Of a stretch of 64,000 nucleotides of DNA, positions 44,141-56,224 are shown piece after piece; position 1 is the first letter of the stretch; each line of letters begins with the position of its first letter. The notes beneath the pieces are model-generated. The model was not told the origin of the DNA. It did no database searches and was given only the letters and a program-made list of their open reading frames with translations. Where the stretch lies: contig CM044314.1 in NCBI GenBank assembly GCA_024291935.2, forward strand, positions 22,790,001 through 22,854,000, given 5' to 3'. The position numbers and the translations under genes are program-made. The DNA comes from Okapia johnstoni. Its lineage: Eukaryota; Chordata; Mammalia; Artiodactyla; Giraffidae.

Positions 44141-44520
44141 TGTCTTTGATGTATGTACTGTAATGTTACTGACAAACTTTCAGATTCCAGACAAAGCCCG
44201 GGCGGCATATCTTTAGAAGTAAATCCTTTCACACCCATATTTCATTTAAATGTGTTTGAGTCTCGCGTTAATCCAGGGAAGCAAACATTCCTTGTTATTT
44301 CTAGTTAACAAAGGACAAAACAAGCTCAGAATGATTAAGCAATATATATATATTCACTCACTGGATTTCACCTACATTGCCTTCTTACATCGACAGTGGC
44401 TAGTTCTCTTAAGTAGTCAATTTAAAACATTTCTTATGCTTTAGGAAATAAAAAATGAAAAGAGTTGTCCCTCTCATAAACTTAGCAACACACAAAAGGG
44501 AAATAAAAACTGGCTGTTGA
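44141..44520. other. Unassigned sequence
   Basis: About 380 bp with no recognised element; a TA run at 44342-44351. Confidence 0.5.
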
Positions 44521-45070
44521 TCAGTAGCTAAATTGTGTCTGATTCTTTGTGACCCCATAGACTGCAGCACACCAGGTTTCCCTGTCCTTCACTCTCTCCC
44601 AGAGTTTGCTCAAATTCATGTCCAATGAGTTGGTGATGCTATCCAACTATCTCATCCTCTGTCGCCCCCTTCTCCTCCTGCCCTCAATCTTTCCCAGCAT
44701 CATGGTCTTTTCCAATGGGTCGACTCTTTGCATGAGGTGGTCAGAGTATTGGAGTTTCAGCTTCAGCATCAGTCCTTCCAATGAATATTCAGGGTTTATT
44801 TTCTTTAGAATTGACTGGTTTGATCTCCTTGCAGTCCAAGGAACTCTCCAGAGTCTTCTCCAGCACCACAGTTTGAAAGCATCAATTCTTTGGCACTCAG
44901 CCTACTTTATGATCCAACTCTCATATCTGCACATGACTACTGGAAAAACCATAGCTTTGATTATCTGGACATTTGTTGGCAAAGTGATACCTTTGCTTTT
45001 TAATATGCTGTATAGGTTTGTCACAGATTTCCTTCCATAGAGCAAATGTCTTTTAATTTCATGGCTGCAT
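44521..45070 (-). mobile_element. BovB LINE, 3' end, antisense
   Basis: From the 3' part (attctttgtgaccccatag, aatctttcccagcatcatgg) to the tttaatttcatggctgcat block, where it stops abruptly. It is 5'-truncated. Long plus-strand frames here are antisense shadows. Confidence 0.95.
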
Positions 45071-46361
45071 TAAAAATGGCTGAGGTCCCAAGAACACCTG
45101 AGCCAGAAGTACTTCTCTGTGGGTGGTAGATGAATCTGTGTCAGGAAGCATGAGCTCTCTGTCCATAGCCCACTAAAAGCTACAATAACCCCCTTTTCAG
45201 AGTTGGGAAAGAAGATATGTGAATGCAACTTATTCTTAGAAAGACCTTATCCACCTTATCCTCTTTGTTTTTAGCCTCATCTAAGTCCCTATCACAAATA
45301 CATCATTCCAGGATACTAATATGTAAATGCGGTTGCTTACAGAATTTCTGTGGGGGTGTTTGTTATATCCTATCCATCTGCTTACAGTTACCCAAATTAG
45401 TTCAATGTTATCTTTTGTCCTATTTTTTGTTTTACTTATTTACAATTGAAAATCACAGAACAACTCTTTACTATTTTAGTGAGGTTTCTGGAGAGACTGA
45501 AAGTTAATGCATGTATTAATCTTGCCATTTTTAACTAGACATCTATTCTCTGTGTTAATACCTATAGTGTTCTACATGGGTTAGAATTAATTTGCTTATT
45601 GATCCTGAAGTGCTGGAAATACTCCTGAGAGTCCTTCTCCTAGAACAGGATCATACACGGCAGTTTATGATGGCAGAGAATGACAAGTTACTTCTCTTCT
45701 CATCCTAGCATTAGACTAAAGGCTTATTAACTGCAGCAGGATGAAGCAAAGGTCTTTGAACTGAGATCCACCAGGCACATGAGAGCAGGGAACTGTATCA
45801 ATTCAATGAAAGATCACCTACTGTATGGTAATGTATCCAGCCCTTTTCTTGCAAATCAAATCACTAGGCCACGAGTGTTATACAAAGTGAATATGAGCCT
45901 GGAAGATCCTTCTCTGTAGTACTGACCAGCCTAAGGGAAGAGACTCTAAAAATAGGGGCCCCGCCAGACTTATCAGTACTCTAGACTCTAAAGTCACAAT
46001 TTGATGCATAGCTGCCCATCGCTGGACAATCACAGAGGTCTCTCATTTGAAAGACAGGCTAAAACAAACCAACAAAGATAAAATCAACTTGAAGGAAACA
46101 GACTATTTACAAAACAAACAAGAAGCTTCAACAATCTACAGTTAATATTCTTTAAAAAGAAAGATATTGCAAACAAAGAGCAAAGCAAGAACTACATACT
46201 CTGAAAATACAAAATCTCAGGCAATACAATGTCATTGAACAGCTAAACAAAATTACCAGAAATTAGAATATAACAGAGCTATATCTTCATATTATAAGGA
46301 AAGAATTCCATGCCCATCCAATATATTAATTAAGTGTAAATGTAGAACTACAAAATGTTTG
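45071..46361. other. Unassigned sequence
   Basis: About 1.3 kb with no repeat I can name; 45700-46300 could be an old LTR or L1 5' remnant but carries no clear motif. Confidence 0.45.
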
Positions 46362-46482
46362 CTATCATCTGAATGTTCATATCCTCTCAAAATTAATATT
46401 TTAAATACTATCGCCCTATGCCATGGGAGGTATGGCCTTTAGGAGGTTATTAGGTCATGAAGGTGGGGTCGCTTTTCTTAGA
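46362..46482 (+). mobile_element. MaLR LTR fragment, sense
   Basis: It matches the start of an MST/MLT-type LTR: gaatgttcatatcctctcaaaatt, tggcctttaggaggttatta, gtcatgaaggtgggg. It is cut off at about 46482. Confidence 0.7.
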
Positions 46483-46514
46483 AATTATTGAAAAATGGAT
46501 TCCTCTAAAACAAT

Positions 46515-46735
46515 AGAGCAAATTGACATTAATATTTATTTGAGTACTTACTATGCATTTTCCTAACCAGTTTACATCTATTAAACATCTTTTATATAAT
46601 TAATCTTTCTATAACAATCCAGCTCATGTGCACAATGATCACTCTCTAATTACATCTGAAGATACCAAGGCCCAGAGAAGGGCTTTGTAAGTAAAAGATA
46701 GTACAGTCAAGGTATTGCCCTTCGCTTTCCTCTCT
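46515..46735 (-). mobile_element. MIR SINE, antisense
   Basis: It follows the antisense MIR: atatttatttgagtacttac tatgc, ccagtttacatctattaaac, cataattaatctttctataac-like block, then ctgaagataccaaggcccag agaagg. About 220 bp, diverged. Confidence 0.8.
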
Positions 46736-47329
46736 TGAAATTGTTTAGAACAAAAGAATGCCAGGCATTAAAAACCAAATCAGCTGTATGTTCAAAGAAA
46801 CAAGAAAGTCACAAACAACCTATCATGAACCATACTTACCAAGACCTGTGACATCTAGACTGAGACAAGAGAGACTCCTAAGAACACACGCACCTTTGGA
46901 ACTCAAGCAGGACACATAGATTTCCCTCAGTGTGTTTCATAGTATTTAAAATCATAGTCATAATTATTATTGTTTCAAGTTTAGTACTTTCCAAACTAAA
47001 ATCTTGAGTTTCCCTCAAAATCAGTTTCTCTACTTCTGAAACTGTAAGCTGGAAATCTGGGAGTCATTTTGCCTATTGATTATGGAGATCTGAAAGTATC
47101 TAAGGCTTTGCCAGCTTCTCTTCTCAGCCCCAGTATCATAGCTGAATGCTCTACAAATTTGATTGACTTTTTTACCTGTCACTCATGCCAGCAGTAGACT
47201 CTCTATAGAGAAAGGAATGTGTAGTACTTAACTCTTGAACCAGTCATTCTACAGTAGCTATTTCATTTAATTACTGTCATAAATGTTCTGTAGCATTTCT
47301 CCATGATCTTGCTTACTTTTTAAGCAAAT
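46736..47329. other. Unassigned sequence
   Basis: About 590 bp with no recognised repeat or frame. Confidence 0.5.
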
Positions 47330-48175
47330 TTAAAGAGACAATATTTATGTGCCATGAAACTTACTCATTTTAAATGTATAATTCAATAATTCTTCATAAA
47401 TTTTAAGAGTTGTGGTACCATAATCCAATTTTAGAATATATACACTATTCCACAAAAAAACATTTATATCCATTAACAATTACTCGACATTCTTACCTCT
47501 AGGCCCAGATATTTATTACTCTAAATTCTGTATCTATTGATTTTTCTCTTTCTATTGATTTATATAAAATTTAATGGAATCATACAATTTGTGATGTTTC
47601 ATGTCTGGCTTTTTCATCTTAGCATAATGATTTTGAGAGTCTTTCATGGTTTAACTTATATGAGTTTTTTTTTCTTTTATTGCCAAATATTAGTATTCCA
47701 GCATATAGATATACTACATTTGTTAATCCATTTAACTGTTTTTTCTTCCAGTTAATGACAATTGTAAATAATGCCTCCATGATCAGACCTCCATATGCAG
47801 GTCTTTTTGTAAGCCTATCCTTTCATTCCTCTTGTGAAGAGTCCTAGACATGGACTTATTAGTTTGTATGGTTAATTCATACTTAATCTTTTAAGAAGCT
47901 GCCAAAGTATTTTCCATTTTACCTTCACACTAGCAATGTGCATAAAATTCCATTTTTATTATTTTATATTTGTCAGTACTTGGTCTAATTTGTCTTTTGA
48001 TTACAATCATGCTAGAGGTTGTGAATTATGCCTCATAGTGGTTTAATGTACTTTCCCCTAATGACTAATGAACATCTTTTCTTGTGCTTTCTGCATTTTG
48101 TACATATTATTTACATAAATGTCTTTTCTGTTAATTGTTCCTTTTATTATTGCTATTGTGTTATAAGATTTCTTT

Positions 48176-48335
48176 ATATATTCTGGATGCATGCATGCAT
48201 GCTAAGGCACTTCAGTCGTGTCCAACTCTGTGCGACTCCATGGACAGCAGCTCACCAGGTTCCTCTGTCCATGGGATTCTCTAGGCAAGAATACTGCAGT
48301 GGCTTGCCATTTCCTTCTCCAAATATATTCTGGAT
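48176..48335. repeat. Perfect 13-bp target-site duplication around a SINE
   Basis: atatattctggat at 48176-48188 and again at 48323-48335, exactly bounding the SINE. In the uninterrupted L1 this block occurs once. Confidence 0.95.
48189..48322 (-). mobile_element. BOV-A-type SINE, antisense, with target duplication
   Basis: 134 bp: tail side is (GCAT)n, then cttcagtcgtgtccaactct, gattctctaggcaagaatac and catttccttctcc. It is flanked by a perfect 13-bp duplication and inserted in L1. Confidence 0.95.
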
Positions 48336-48842
48336 ACAAGTTATTTAACAGATATATGACTCATAAATGTTCCAGTCTGTGCATTGTCTTTTCATTTTCT
48401 TAGTGATGTCTTTGAAGCAGAAAATACTAATTTTGAAGAAATCTAATTAATACATTTTTAAATAAATTGTGCTTTTGGTGGTCCCATTTAGTGATAACAA
48501 AAATATTTCTTTTGTGTAAATAAGGACTATTTCTTAACCCAAGATCACTAAGACTTACAGTTGAATTTTTTTCTAATAATTTTATAGTTTTAGCTCTTAC
48601 ATTTAGATTTTGACCCATTTTTAGTTAGCTTGTATACATGGTATGAGGAGGAGTCTAATTTTACTCTTTCTTATGTGATTTTCTAGTTGTCCAAACACTT
48701 TGTTTGGAAGTCCTTTGTTGAAAGTCCTCATTAAATGGTCTTGGCAACTTTGTAAAAAATCATTTGGTTATAGAGGTATGGGCTTGTTTCTGAACTCTTA
48801 TTTTTAATCCATTGTTCTCTATGCCCATCCTTATGCAATATC

Positions 48843-49062
48843 AGGCTTCTCAAGTAGCAATGGTAAAGAACCCACCTGCCAATGTAGGAGATGCAGGTTT
48901 GTTTCCTAGGTTGGGAAGATCCTCTGGAGGAGTGCACAGCGACCTCCTCCAATATTCTTGCCTGGAGAATCCCATGGGCAGGAGAGTCTGGAGGGCTACA
49001 GTCCATAGGGTCCCAAAGAGCTGGACATGACTGAAGAGACTTAGTATGCAACACAGGCATGC
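48843..49062 (+). mobile_element. Bov-tA SINE, sense, in L1
   Basis: aggcttctcaagtagcaatg head, aacccacctgccaatgtagg, ttcttgcctggagaatccca, tail gacatgactgaagagactta. The flanks atgcaatatc and atgccaatacc may be a decayed target duplication. Confidence 0.94.
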
Positions 49063-49175
49063 CAATACCACACTTTTTTGATTGCTATAACTTTTGTAGT
49101 AACTTATGAAATTGAGAAGTGTGAACCTCCTTGCTCTTTTGCAAGATTGTTTTAGCTAGCTTGATCATTTGTGTT

Positions 49176-50025
49176 TCCATTAATTAATATTTGTGGACTA
49201 TGTACCAACAACTGTACATACTTTTGTTATTTTTATCTTGAGGTGTATAATTTCCAGTCAAAATATTTTTTTGAAATTTCCTTTTATCCACTCACTTTTA
49301 AATTAAATTGTTCCATATATTTGTTAATATAGCTGGATTCACTTGTCACAGTCTGATTTCAAAATCCTGGTATCCCAAGATGTACTGCTTGATTTTTAAA
49401 TTAGCATGTATTAAAATTCCCTTTCTTAGTAAGTATAACCCCTTTGTAGTCAATCAATCTCTTTTCCTCCAAGCAGTGTCAATATATCATGTTTTCATAC
49501 CATAATTTTTCCTTTTCCCAAATATTATATGAATAGAATTGTATAATACATAGCCTTTTGTGGCAGGTTTGTTTAACTTAGCAAAATGCAGCTGAGGTTC
49601 ATCCACATTGTTGTGTGAATCAATACTTGAATCTGTTTCTTTTTTTTAAATCACTGAAACCCCAGTTTGTTTTTTCATCAACTGTTGAAAGACGTTTTGT
49701 TTTTTTTCCTCAATTTTTTAGCAATAACAAGTAACGCTGCTATAAAAATTCAAGTACAGAGTTTTGTTCTAATTAAAGTTTTATTTTGCTTAAGTAAACA
49801 TGTAGGATTTCATTTTCTGAATTATATGGTAAATATATATTTATTTAATTTTCAAAAATGAAAAACCTTCCAAATTGTCTTCCAAAGTGGCTTGTATCAT
49901 ATTATACTTCCAAAAGCAATGAATGAGAGGTAATATTGCTCTGCATTCATACAAGCATTTAGCATCATAGGTTTCTATTTTATTTTATCCTTTCTAATAA
50001 GTGTGTAGTAATATGTAAACTCCAT
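49176..50025 (-). mobile_element. Second L1M 3' region, antisense
   Basis: A separate antisense L1 3' end, since it restarts at the 3' UTR: aatagaattgtataatacat, ggttcatccacattgttgtg, ctgctataaaaattcaagta, aaattgtcttccaaagtgg. It is very T-rich and decayed; the first 250 bp are less certain. Confidence 0.75.
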
Positions 50026-50478
50026 TGTCCCAGCAGCATCTTTTGTTGATAATTACTGTCATCTCCCCATGATATTGGTGACTGTATCTTGGGCTTCCCT
50101 GATAAAAATTGATAGGTTAAAACAGATTTCTACTATTTTAACTGATGCTTTTATTTTATCTGGTTTCTATTGCATCTCACATTTTTCAAATTCTCAAAAT
50201 GTTGCTGCTAATTTTGAGAATATTTTTTCAAATTGTTATTATGAGTCTATTCCTTGTCTTAGATAATTCCTGCTTTTTCTGAGATTCAGTCAAAAAAAAG
50301 GTAACTCATTTGCTCAATCTACCATCTTGTTACTTTTCAGTTCCTTTTTTTTTCATTCTATTTCCAATGTCAATTATGTTTTATTTGGTAGCTTCACCTT
50401 CTTACCACTCTTTCCTAACTGAATGAAATCCACTAACTTAAAAGCATTAGCACAATGATTAACTTATGTATATATTCT
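50026..50478. other. Unassigned T-rich sequence
   Basis: About 450 bp with no confident assignment; possibly more decayed L1. Confidence 0.45.
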
Positions 50479-50686
50479 CATCAAGATAGGGCTTCCCTCG
50501 TGGCTCAGGATGGTAGAGTCCTCCTGCAATGCAGAAGACCTGGGGTCAGTCCCTGGGTCAGGAAGATCCCCTGGAGAAGGGAATGGCAACCCACTCCAGT
50601 ATTCTTGCCTAGAGGATTCCATGGATGGAGGAGCCTGGTGGGCTACAGTCCATGGGGTTGCAAAGAGTTGGACATGACTGAGCAAC

Positions 50687-50717
<31 letters not shown>

Positions 50718-50725
50718 TCAAAATA
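50479..50725 (+). mobile_element. Bov-tA SINE, sense, with CA tail and target duplication
   Basis: The SINE (50489-50715) starts ggcttccctcgtggctcagg and ends gacatgactgagcaactaac followed by a CA run (50689-50717). Flanking catcaagata (50479-50488) and catcaaaata (50716-50725) agree in 9 of 10 bases and are read as the target duplication. Confidence 0.93.
50689..50717. repeat. (AC)n microsatellite in SINE tail
   Basis: 29 bases of uninterrupted AC grown from the SINE tail. Confidence 0.97.
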
Positions 50726-51502
50726 TTCCTTCAAAACTTGAAATTAGAAAATGTGAAGTGTTTTTAGGGTGAAACCAGCTTATCTGTGCGTTTTAAATCC
50801 AGCTAAAGAAAAGGTTTGGGTTCCTGGAGGAACATGCAGATTTCATTGTGGCACTCCTCGATCCTTTTTTTTTTTTTTTTTTGGCTAAAATCTGTGGAAA
50901 TTATCTCCAGATTGTGGCATATAACTTTTAGTTTTCTTCCTTTGAGTATAATTGTGAAAGTTTTTTAAAATGTGCTTCTACAGATCTTTATTAGTATCCT
51001 GGGATGGATTCCTTTGACAAAGTTGACATGCCAACATCTTAATCCATAAATCCTCACATTTAGAGAGAAAAGTCAGAAAAGCACAGTGACACAGCAACAT
51101 TTAACATAAAATCAGTGTTTTTATTTCATAGTCTCTCTGATAGAACTGACAGTAGAAGATGGTATTCATGTTTTAAGCAGCCACAAGGCAAAACACCTCA
51201 TGGCAAATGTAACCATACATCCTCCATGACAATGGCTAAAGATTACAAGAATAGGAAACTACAAATATAAACCAACTTAATCTTCTATTATTGAAATTTT
51301 TATGACATCAGTTAAAAGCCAAATTGATTTATTTGATTTCATGGTCTGCTGCCCATCCTCTGGCATAATTCTTTGTTATACAGCTGAGACATTGCAGGCA
51401 GAGAAACAAAAGGTTTTTTAAAAAATCCCATAGTGTATAAATCATGGAATAATTAAGAATTGACTATATTCTTTAGAAATACCCAATTTGACTTAAAGGC
51501 TA

Positions 51503-51504
<2 letters not shown>
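50726..51504. other. Unassigned sequence with an 18-T run
   Basis: About 780 bp, no recognised repeat except T(18) at 50865-50882, which could be the poly(A) of a minus-strand retrotransposed piece, although nothing recognisable follows. Confidence 0.45.
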
Positions 51505-51538
<34 letters not shown>

Positions 51539-51557
51539 ATGCGCGCGTGTGTGCGTG
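51505..51557. repeat. 53-nt alternating purine-pyrimidine tract
   Basis: (GT)16G followed by catgcgcgcgtgtgtgcgtg; every base alternates purine and pyrimidine through 51557. The CG-rich part makes it a stronger Z-DNA candidate than a plain GT run. Confidence 0.95.
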
Positions 51558-51758
51558 AGTTGTGTCTGCCTCTTTGCAAACTCATGGACTGTATCCAGTT
51601 GGACTCCTTTGTCCATGGAATTTTCCAGGCAATAATACTGGAGTGGGTTGGCATCTCCTTCTCCAGGGGATCTTCCTGACCCAGGGATCGAACCCAAGTA
51701 TCTTGCTATCTCCTGGATTGAAAGATGGATTCTTTATCACTTTGCCACCTGGGAAGCA
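51505..51758 (-). mobile_element. Bov-tA SINE, antisense, with GT tail
   Basis: (GT)n tail, then gagttgtgtctgcctctttg, tttccaggcaataatactgg, ccttctccaggggatcttcc, a region with an extra tgctatctcctggattg stretch, and head complement cactttgccacctgggaagc. Confidence 0.93.
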
Positions 51759-51939
51759 TTCCCTGCCCCCCAGGCAAAAATAAAGTGAACAGAAGATAGA
51801 TGATTTTTTAAATAGTCTAATTTTTTTCTTGTTTTTGAGGAAGACAAGGCTGTCCATATCTGACTTAGTTGTTTAGTAACACTCCTTTATTTCTCTTAAC
51901 TCCAGTAGCCGTTTGATAAGAACAAAAGAAACCCCCTAT
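51759..51939. other. Unassigned sequence
   Basis: About 180 bp, no recognised element. Confidence 0.4.
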
Positions 51940-52880
51940 TTCTTTTATTAAGATATAATTCACATCACATAAATTTTGCCCATTTAATGTATATATTTCA
52001 GCGGTTTTAGTATATACACATGCATCTATCACCACTAATTTCAGAACTTTTCATAGCCTCCAAAAGATCCTCAAACTTTCCATTATCTGGCAGCTAATCT
52101 GCTTTCTACTTCTGTGGATTTGACTATTCTGGACACTTCATATACATGGAATTACACAATATGTGTTTTGAGGTTTTTTTTTGTCTTGGTTCTTTTACAT
52201 AGCATAATTTTTTTGCAGATTCACTTATGTTATACCCAAGGTTCTGCATGTAACACTACTTAACTCAGTTTAATGGAAGAATAGTATTTCTTTATACGAA
52301 TGTTTTTGTTTATCCATTCGTCAGTTGATGGACATTTGGATGGTCTCTACTTTTAGACTATTTTAATAATATTGCTATAAACATTCATATACAAAATTTT
52401 TGGTGAACGTATGATTTCAGTTTTCTCAGGCATATAACTAGAAGTAGAATTTGGGGATCATATTGTAATTCTATGTTTAATTTTTTGAGGAACTGCCAAG
52501 CTGATTTCAACAATGACTGCTCTGTTTTATAATTCAATCATCAACGTAGAAGAATCTCATTTGTATCAACATCTTCACCAATACTTATTATTTTATCTTT
52601 TTAAATTATTATAACAATCCTAGTGGATGTGAAGTGATACCTCATTGTGGTTTGGATTTGCATCTCCCTAATAGCTAATGATTTTGAGCATGTTTTCATA
52701 TGATTATTGTTACTTATTTACATATCTTCTTGGCAGAAAAATCTATTCAAATCCTTTGTCCATGTTTTAGGTGAGTCATTTGTCCTGTTGAGCTGTAATA
52801 GTTCTTTATATATTCTGAACCTTCATCAGAAATAAGATTCATCAATATTTCTGCCATTCTCCAAGTTGTGTTTTCAAATT
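51940..52880 (-). mobile_element. L1M LINE, 3' UTR and ORF2 C-terminus, antisense
   Basis: Antisense L1 3' region: aagatataattcacatcaca, agcggttttagtatataca, ctattctggacacttcatat, ccattcgtcagttgatggac, gaggaactgccaagctgatt, tagtggatgtgaagtgata, agctgtaatagttctttata. Confidence 0.92.
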
Positions 52881-52881
52881 T

Positions 52882-52920
52882 CAATGATTTTGAAGCCCCC
52901 CCAAAATAAAGTTTTAACTG
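52882..52920 (-). mobile_element. Possible 39-bp BovB fragment, antisense
   Basis: caatgattttgaagcccccc and aaaataaagttttaactgtt resemble the antisense BovB block normally reading cagtgattttggagccc. It is too short to be certain. Confidence 0.4.
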
Positions 52921-52984
52921 TTAACTCTTTATAAAGACAGATTAATGGAAATATAGTGTTGTATTTTCTACAAGAGGAAGCTCA

Positions 52985-53985
52985 GTGTCCTCTGTGACAT
53001 AGTAAATGATTTCAATGTTGACATAACCAAAAATTGTTGCAAAAATGCATAGTAGAATAATCCCTGTGTGATTTGTCCAGATTTCCCCAATGATAACAAT
53101 CTTACATAACACTAGTATAATATCAGATTAGAAAACTGACATTGGCACACTCCACAGACCTCATGCAGACTTCACCAATGTGTGTGTATGTGTGTGTGTA
53201 TATTTATGTAACTACTACCATAATCAAGATACAGAACTACCTTATAATCACACAAAAAAATTCAAGTGTTATCCCTAACAGGCATCATTAACCTATTCTC
53301 CACCTCTAAATTTTTATAATTAAGAGAATGTTATGTAAATAGAATTTTACACATGTAATCTTTACAATCTTACTGTTGGCTTTTCTTTTAGCACAATCCC
53401 CTTGAGATTCATCTGATTTGTTGAATGTATCAGTATTTGTTCATTTTCACTGCTGAGTATTATTCTATGATATTATGTACCAGAATTTAATCATTCACCC
53501 TCTAAAGGACAATTATTTTCTTTTTTGCTTATTGTTCATAAAGTTGCTCTGAATATTTGTATAAAGTTTCCTTATGTGGACCCAATTTTTCCTTTTTTTT
53601 GAGAAAAATGCCCAGAAGTTTGATTCCTGTATCATGTGGTAACTTTATGTTTAGTTTTTTTTTAAAGAAACTATCAAAATGTTTTCAAGAATTGTATATT
53701 ATGAATGGCCCAGTTGGCATCCTGCCAACATTTAGCAGCATCACAATTTTTTATTTTACCCATTCTCATACACATATATTGATTTGGGCTATATTGTTTT
53801 GCATTTTCTAGGAATTAATGTCATTAACTCTCTTTGCACATGTTTATTTGACATCCATTTATTCTCTTTAGCAAAAAGTCTGATCATGTCTTTTGTCAAT
53901 TTTATATATTTTTTCTGTAGTGTTTTGAGGATTTTTTGGTATATTCTGCATATAAGTACTTTTTCAGATGTGTTTTGAAATTATA
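52985..53985 (-). mobile_element. L1M LINE (another subfamily), 3' UTR and ORF2 C-terminus, antisense
   Basis: It restarts at an L1 3' UTR: gatttccccaatgataacaa, actgacattggcacactcca, (GT)n, aatcaagatacagaactacc, gagaatgttatgtaaataga, ccccttgagattcatctgat, gagaaaaatgcccagaagtt. It ends in ORF2 near 53985. Confidence 0.9.
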
Positions 53986-54439
53986 GACATCAAACTACTT
54001 CAGTAGCATTGCCATTTACCTAGATAGGAATACTTTGCCACACATGAATGTTAATGCTCTAGCTATCTCTGTAAGAATGTAGCTGATGAAGCCTCTCATC
54101 TTCTATAATTTTGAACACTGCTCTAACAGAATCTCAATATGGAATTAGTTATTTTACAAGAATATCTCTTACAACAAGCTCACAGCCTTCTCCCCTCTTC
54201 CTTTCACAATTTAGTATCTTGAGCCATTAATGATTTTTTTAAAATCCAGAAATACATAGAAATCCTTTCAGGTTTTTGTTTTACCTGATTTGGTCATGCA
54301 GGTTGTAGTTCTATTAAAATCCCCTAGTGTACCTTCCAGATATTTGTTGCACAGGGGGACACTGCTGTATTTAGAATTTTCTATTTCAGTTCATTAAAAG
54401 CTGTAAAACCAAACTGTATCATGTGCCAAACTGATTTCC
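53986..54439. other. Unassigned sequence
   Basis: About 450 bp between L1 pieces with no confident assignment. Confidence 0.45.
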
Positions 54440-54630
54440 TTTCATTTGCTTACTTTGGATTTTTTTTATTTTTCTCCTCTTCTCCTATTTTCTTAAATTT
54501 AAATCTTAGATTATTGGTTTTAGACCAATTTTTTTTCAATGTAAGAATTTATGTGTATTTTCCTTTGATCACTGTTTCAGCTTTTAAAATAAAAAGGTTT
54601 TTGTATTTATTTTGCTTTCTCGAATTGTTC
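54440..54630 (-). mobile_element. L1 ORF2 fragment, antisense
   Basis: cttagattattggttttaga and aatgtaagaatttatgtgta followed by tcactgtttcagctttt match the antisense endonuclease/early RT part of L1 ORF2. Confidence 0.65.
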
Positions 54631-54639
54631 CAGCTTTAG

Positions 54640-55650
54640 CCATAGAGAGTTCTTTCAATTGACTCATGTCATGCTAGCATTCTTCCACTAATGTGGATTT
54701 CTCTATTTTAAGCATTTCCTTACTTTCTGAAACAACAAGATTCTCTAAGCTCATCTTGCATATTTTTTGCCCTGATTCTAGAACCTGCCATTTTTCTAAA
54801 GATCCCTGGTTTCTATTACTGGAAAATGGTATTATTAATAGAAACCAAGATCTGGACTCTAGATGTGTTCATTCACTGGGGTATTATTGTCTTTAGGCTA
54901 CCTCAGCTGACAAAGCAAGTATGTATATTTATGTATATTAGCTTGTGTATTTATATATATATATCTATGAATATTTCTATATCTGAACTTCTATATTAAC
55001 TAAATATGAGATCTACAAATTTCCAACTCTGCTACCACATGCATTATTCTAGCTTCTTCTCCTTGCTTCTCTGTGAGCTCCAGTTCAACAGTGGCTCTTA
55101 CCATCACTCATGCACTTACATAATTGTTCCATTCCAGTATAATTGTATAGCATCAGCAAAATTGGGAACACATACCTGTGTAGGAAATAATTATATCAAC
55201 AGAGCTCAGTGCTTATATACAGTTACCTTGGCTTTAGTTTCATAGACTTCTTATTTCCAAAGCTACTTAATTCAAAATCTTTTACTTCCACCCCCTTCAA
55301 TGAAGGTTGATTCATACATTTGTAATACATTTCTATTTTTTGATCACAGTCTGCATTCCCTACTGAGATTCCCAAATTCTCTAATGAAATCTAATTTTCA
55401 TTCTTTGTTCTATAAAGTTCTATGGGTTTTTGACAATTGCATGATGCTAGGTAGCCACCATTATTGTACCATACAGAATAGTTTCACCACCCTAAAAACT
55501 GTCCCTTATATTTCACCTATTCAATCCTCCTTCCCCTCTTATGAACCCATAGGAACTAATGATTTTTCCCCTGTCTCTTTCAAAACATACATACTTGGAA
55601 TCACATAGTATGTAGCCTTTTCACACTGGCTTCTTTCACTTGATATTTTA
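54640..55650 (-). mobile_element. L1MC/L1MD-type 3' UTR, antisense
   Basis: Antisense old L1 3' UTR in order: tccttactttctgaaacaac aagattctc, ctcatcttgcatattttttg ccc, agaaaccaagatctggactc, a TA run, tcattctagcttcttctcc-like block, aagttctatgggtttttgac, accatacagaatagtttcac, tagtatgtagccttttcaca ctggcttctttcact. Confidence 0.85.
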
Positions 55651-56224
55651 ACATTGTAAATTAAGTGATAACTGTAAAAATAAGAGTAGAAAACCATAAG
55701 TTTTAGTGTAAGACAGGCCTTTCCTTGCATAAATAATAATTGTATTCCCAAATGGATTCATAGTTCTGCTCTTTAAAATTGGGATTTGATTTCAGTTTCA
55801 GTTGCTGGATGCTGTACATAAGCAGCACCTATTAATTTAACAGACGAGGACATGCTTCAGATGCTAACATTTAAATGTAAATAGCCCTTAAAAGTTTACT
55901 GGGAATATTGGATTGTCTGTTCTTTTCTTCAACTCTCCTTCTTAGTAACCTCTGGATACTCAAACTAACATTCATGAGTCTTTGCCTTTTGCCGAATAAT
56001 CTCAGTAAGTCAAAGTAAAATTACTGAGAATATGCAAAGGCTTATCAGGGTACAGAGTTTTAGGAAACATGGAACAAAGAAGGTTTTGCCCTTGGTACTA
56101 GGCCAACATATTGGTAAAAGTTGCTGGGGAGCCCCTCACCACTTTGCTCTCTCAACAAACACACAGCCATTTGAACATTGGCATGGCCTCTTGAAAGAAA
56201 TCTTATACTAGTCTCACTGCTTCC
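55651..56224. other. Unassigned sequence
   Basis: About 570 bp with no recognised repeat or frame. Confidence 0.5.

Larger units (their letters stand above)
47330..49175 (-). mobile_element. L1M LINE, 3' UTR to ORF2, antisense, holding two SINEs
   Basis: It matches the antisense L1 3' region in order: atgtataattcaataattct, ttaatggaatcatacaattt, agcataatgattttgagagt, atgactaatgaacatctttt, tttctttatatattctgga, ttttatagttttagctctta, aatggtcttggcaacttt, tgccaataccacacttt. SINEs interrupt it at 48189-48322 and 48843-49062, and the L1 reads on across both. Confidence 0.92.

Noticed and set aside
50865..50882. T(18) as the poly(A) tail of a minus-strand retrogene
   Set aside because: No recognisable gene or repeat sequence adjoins it.
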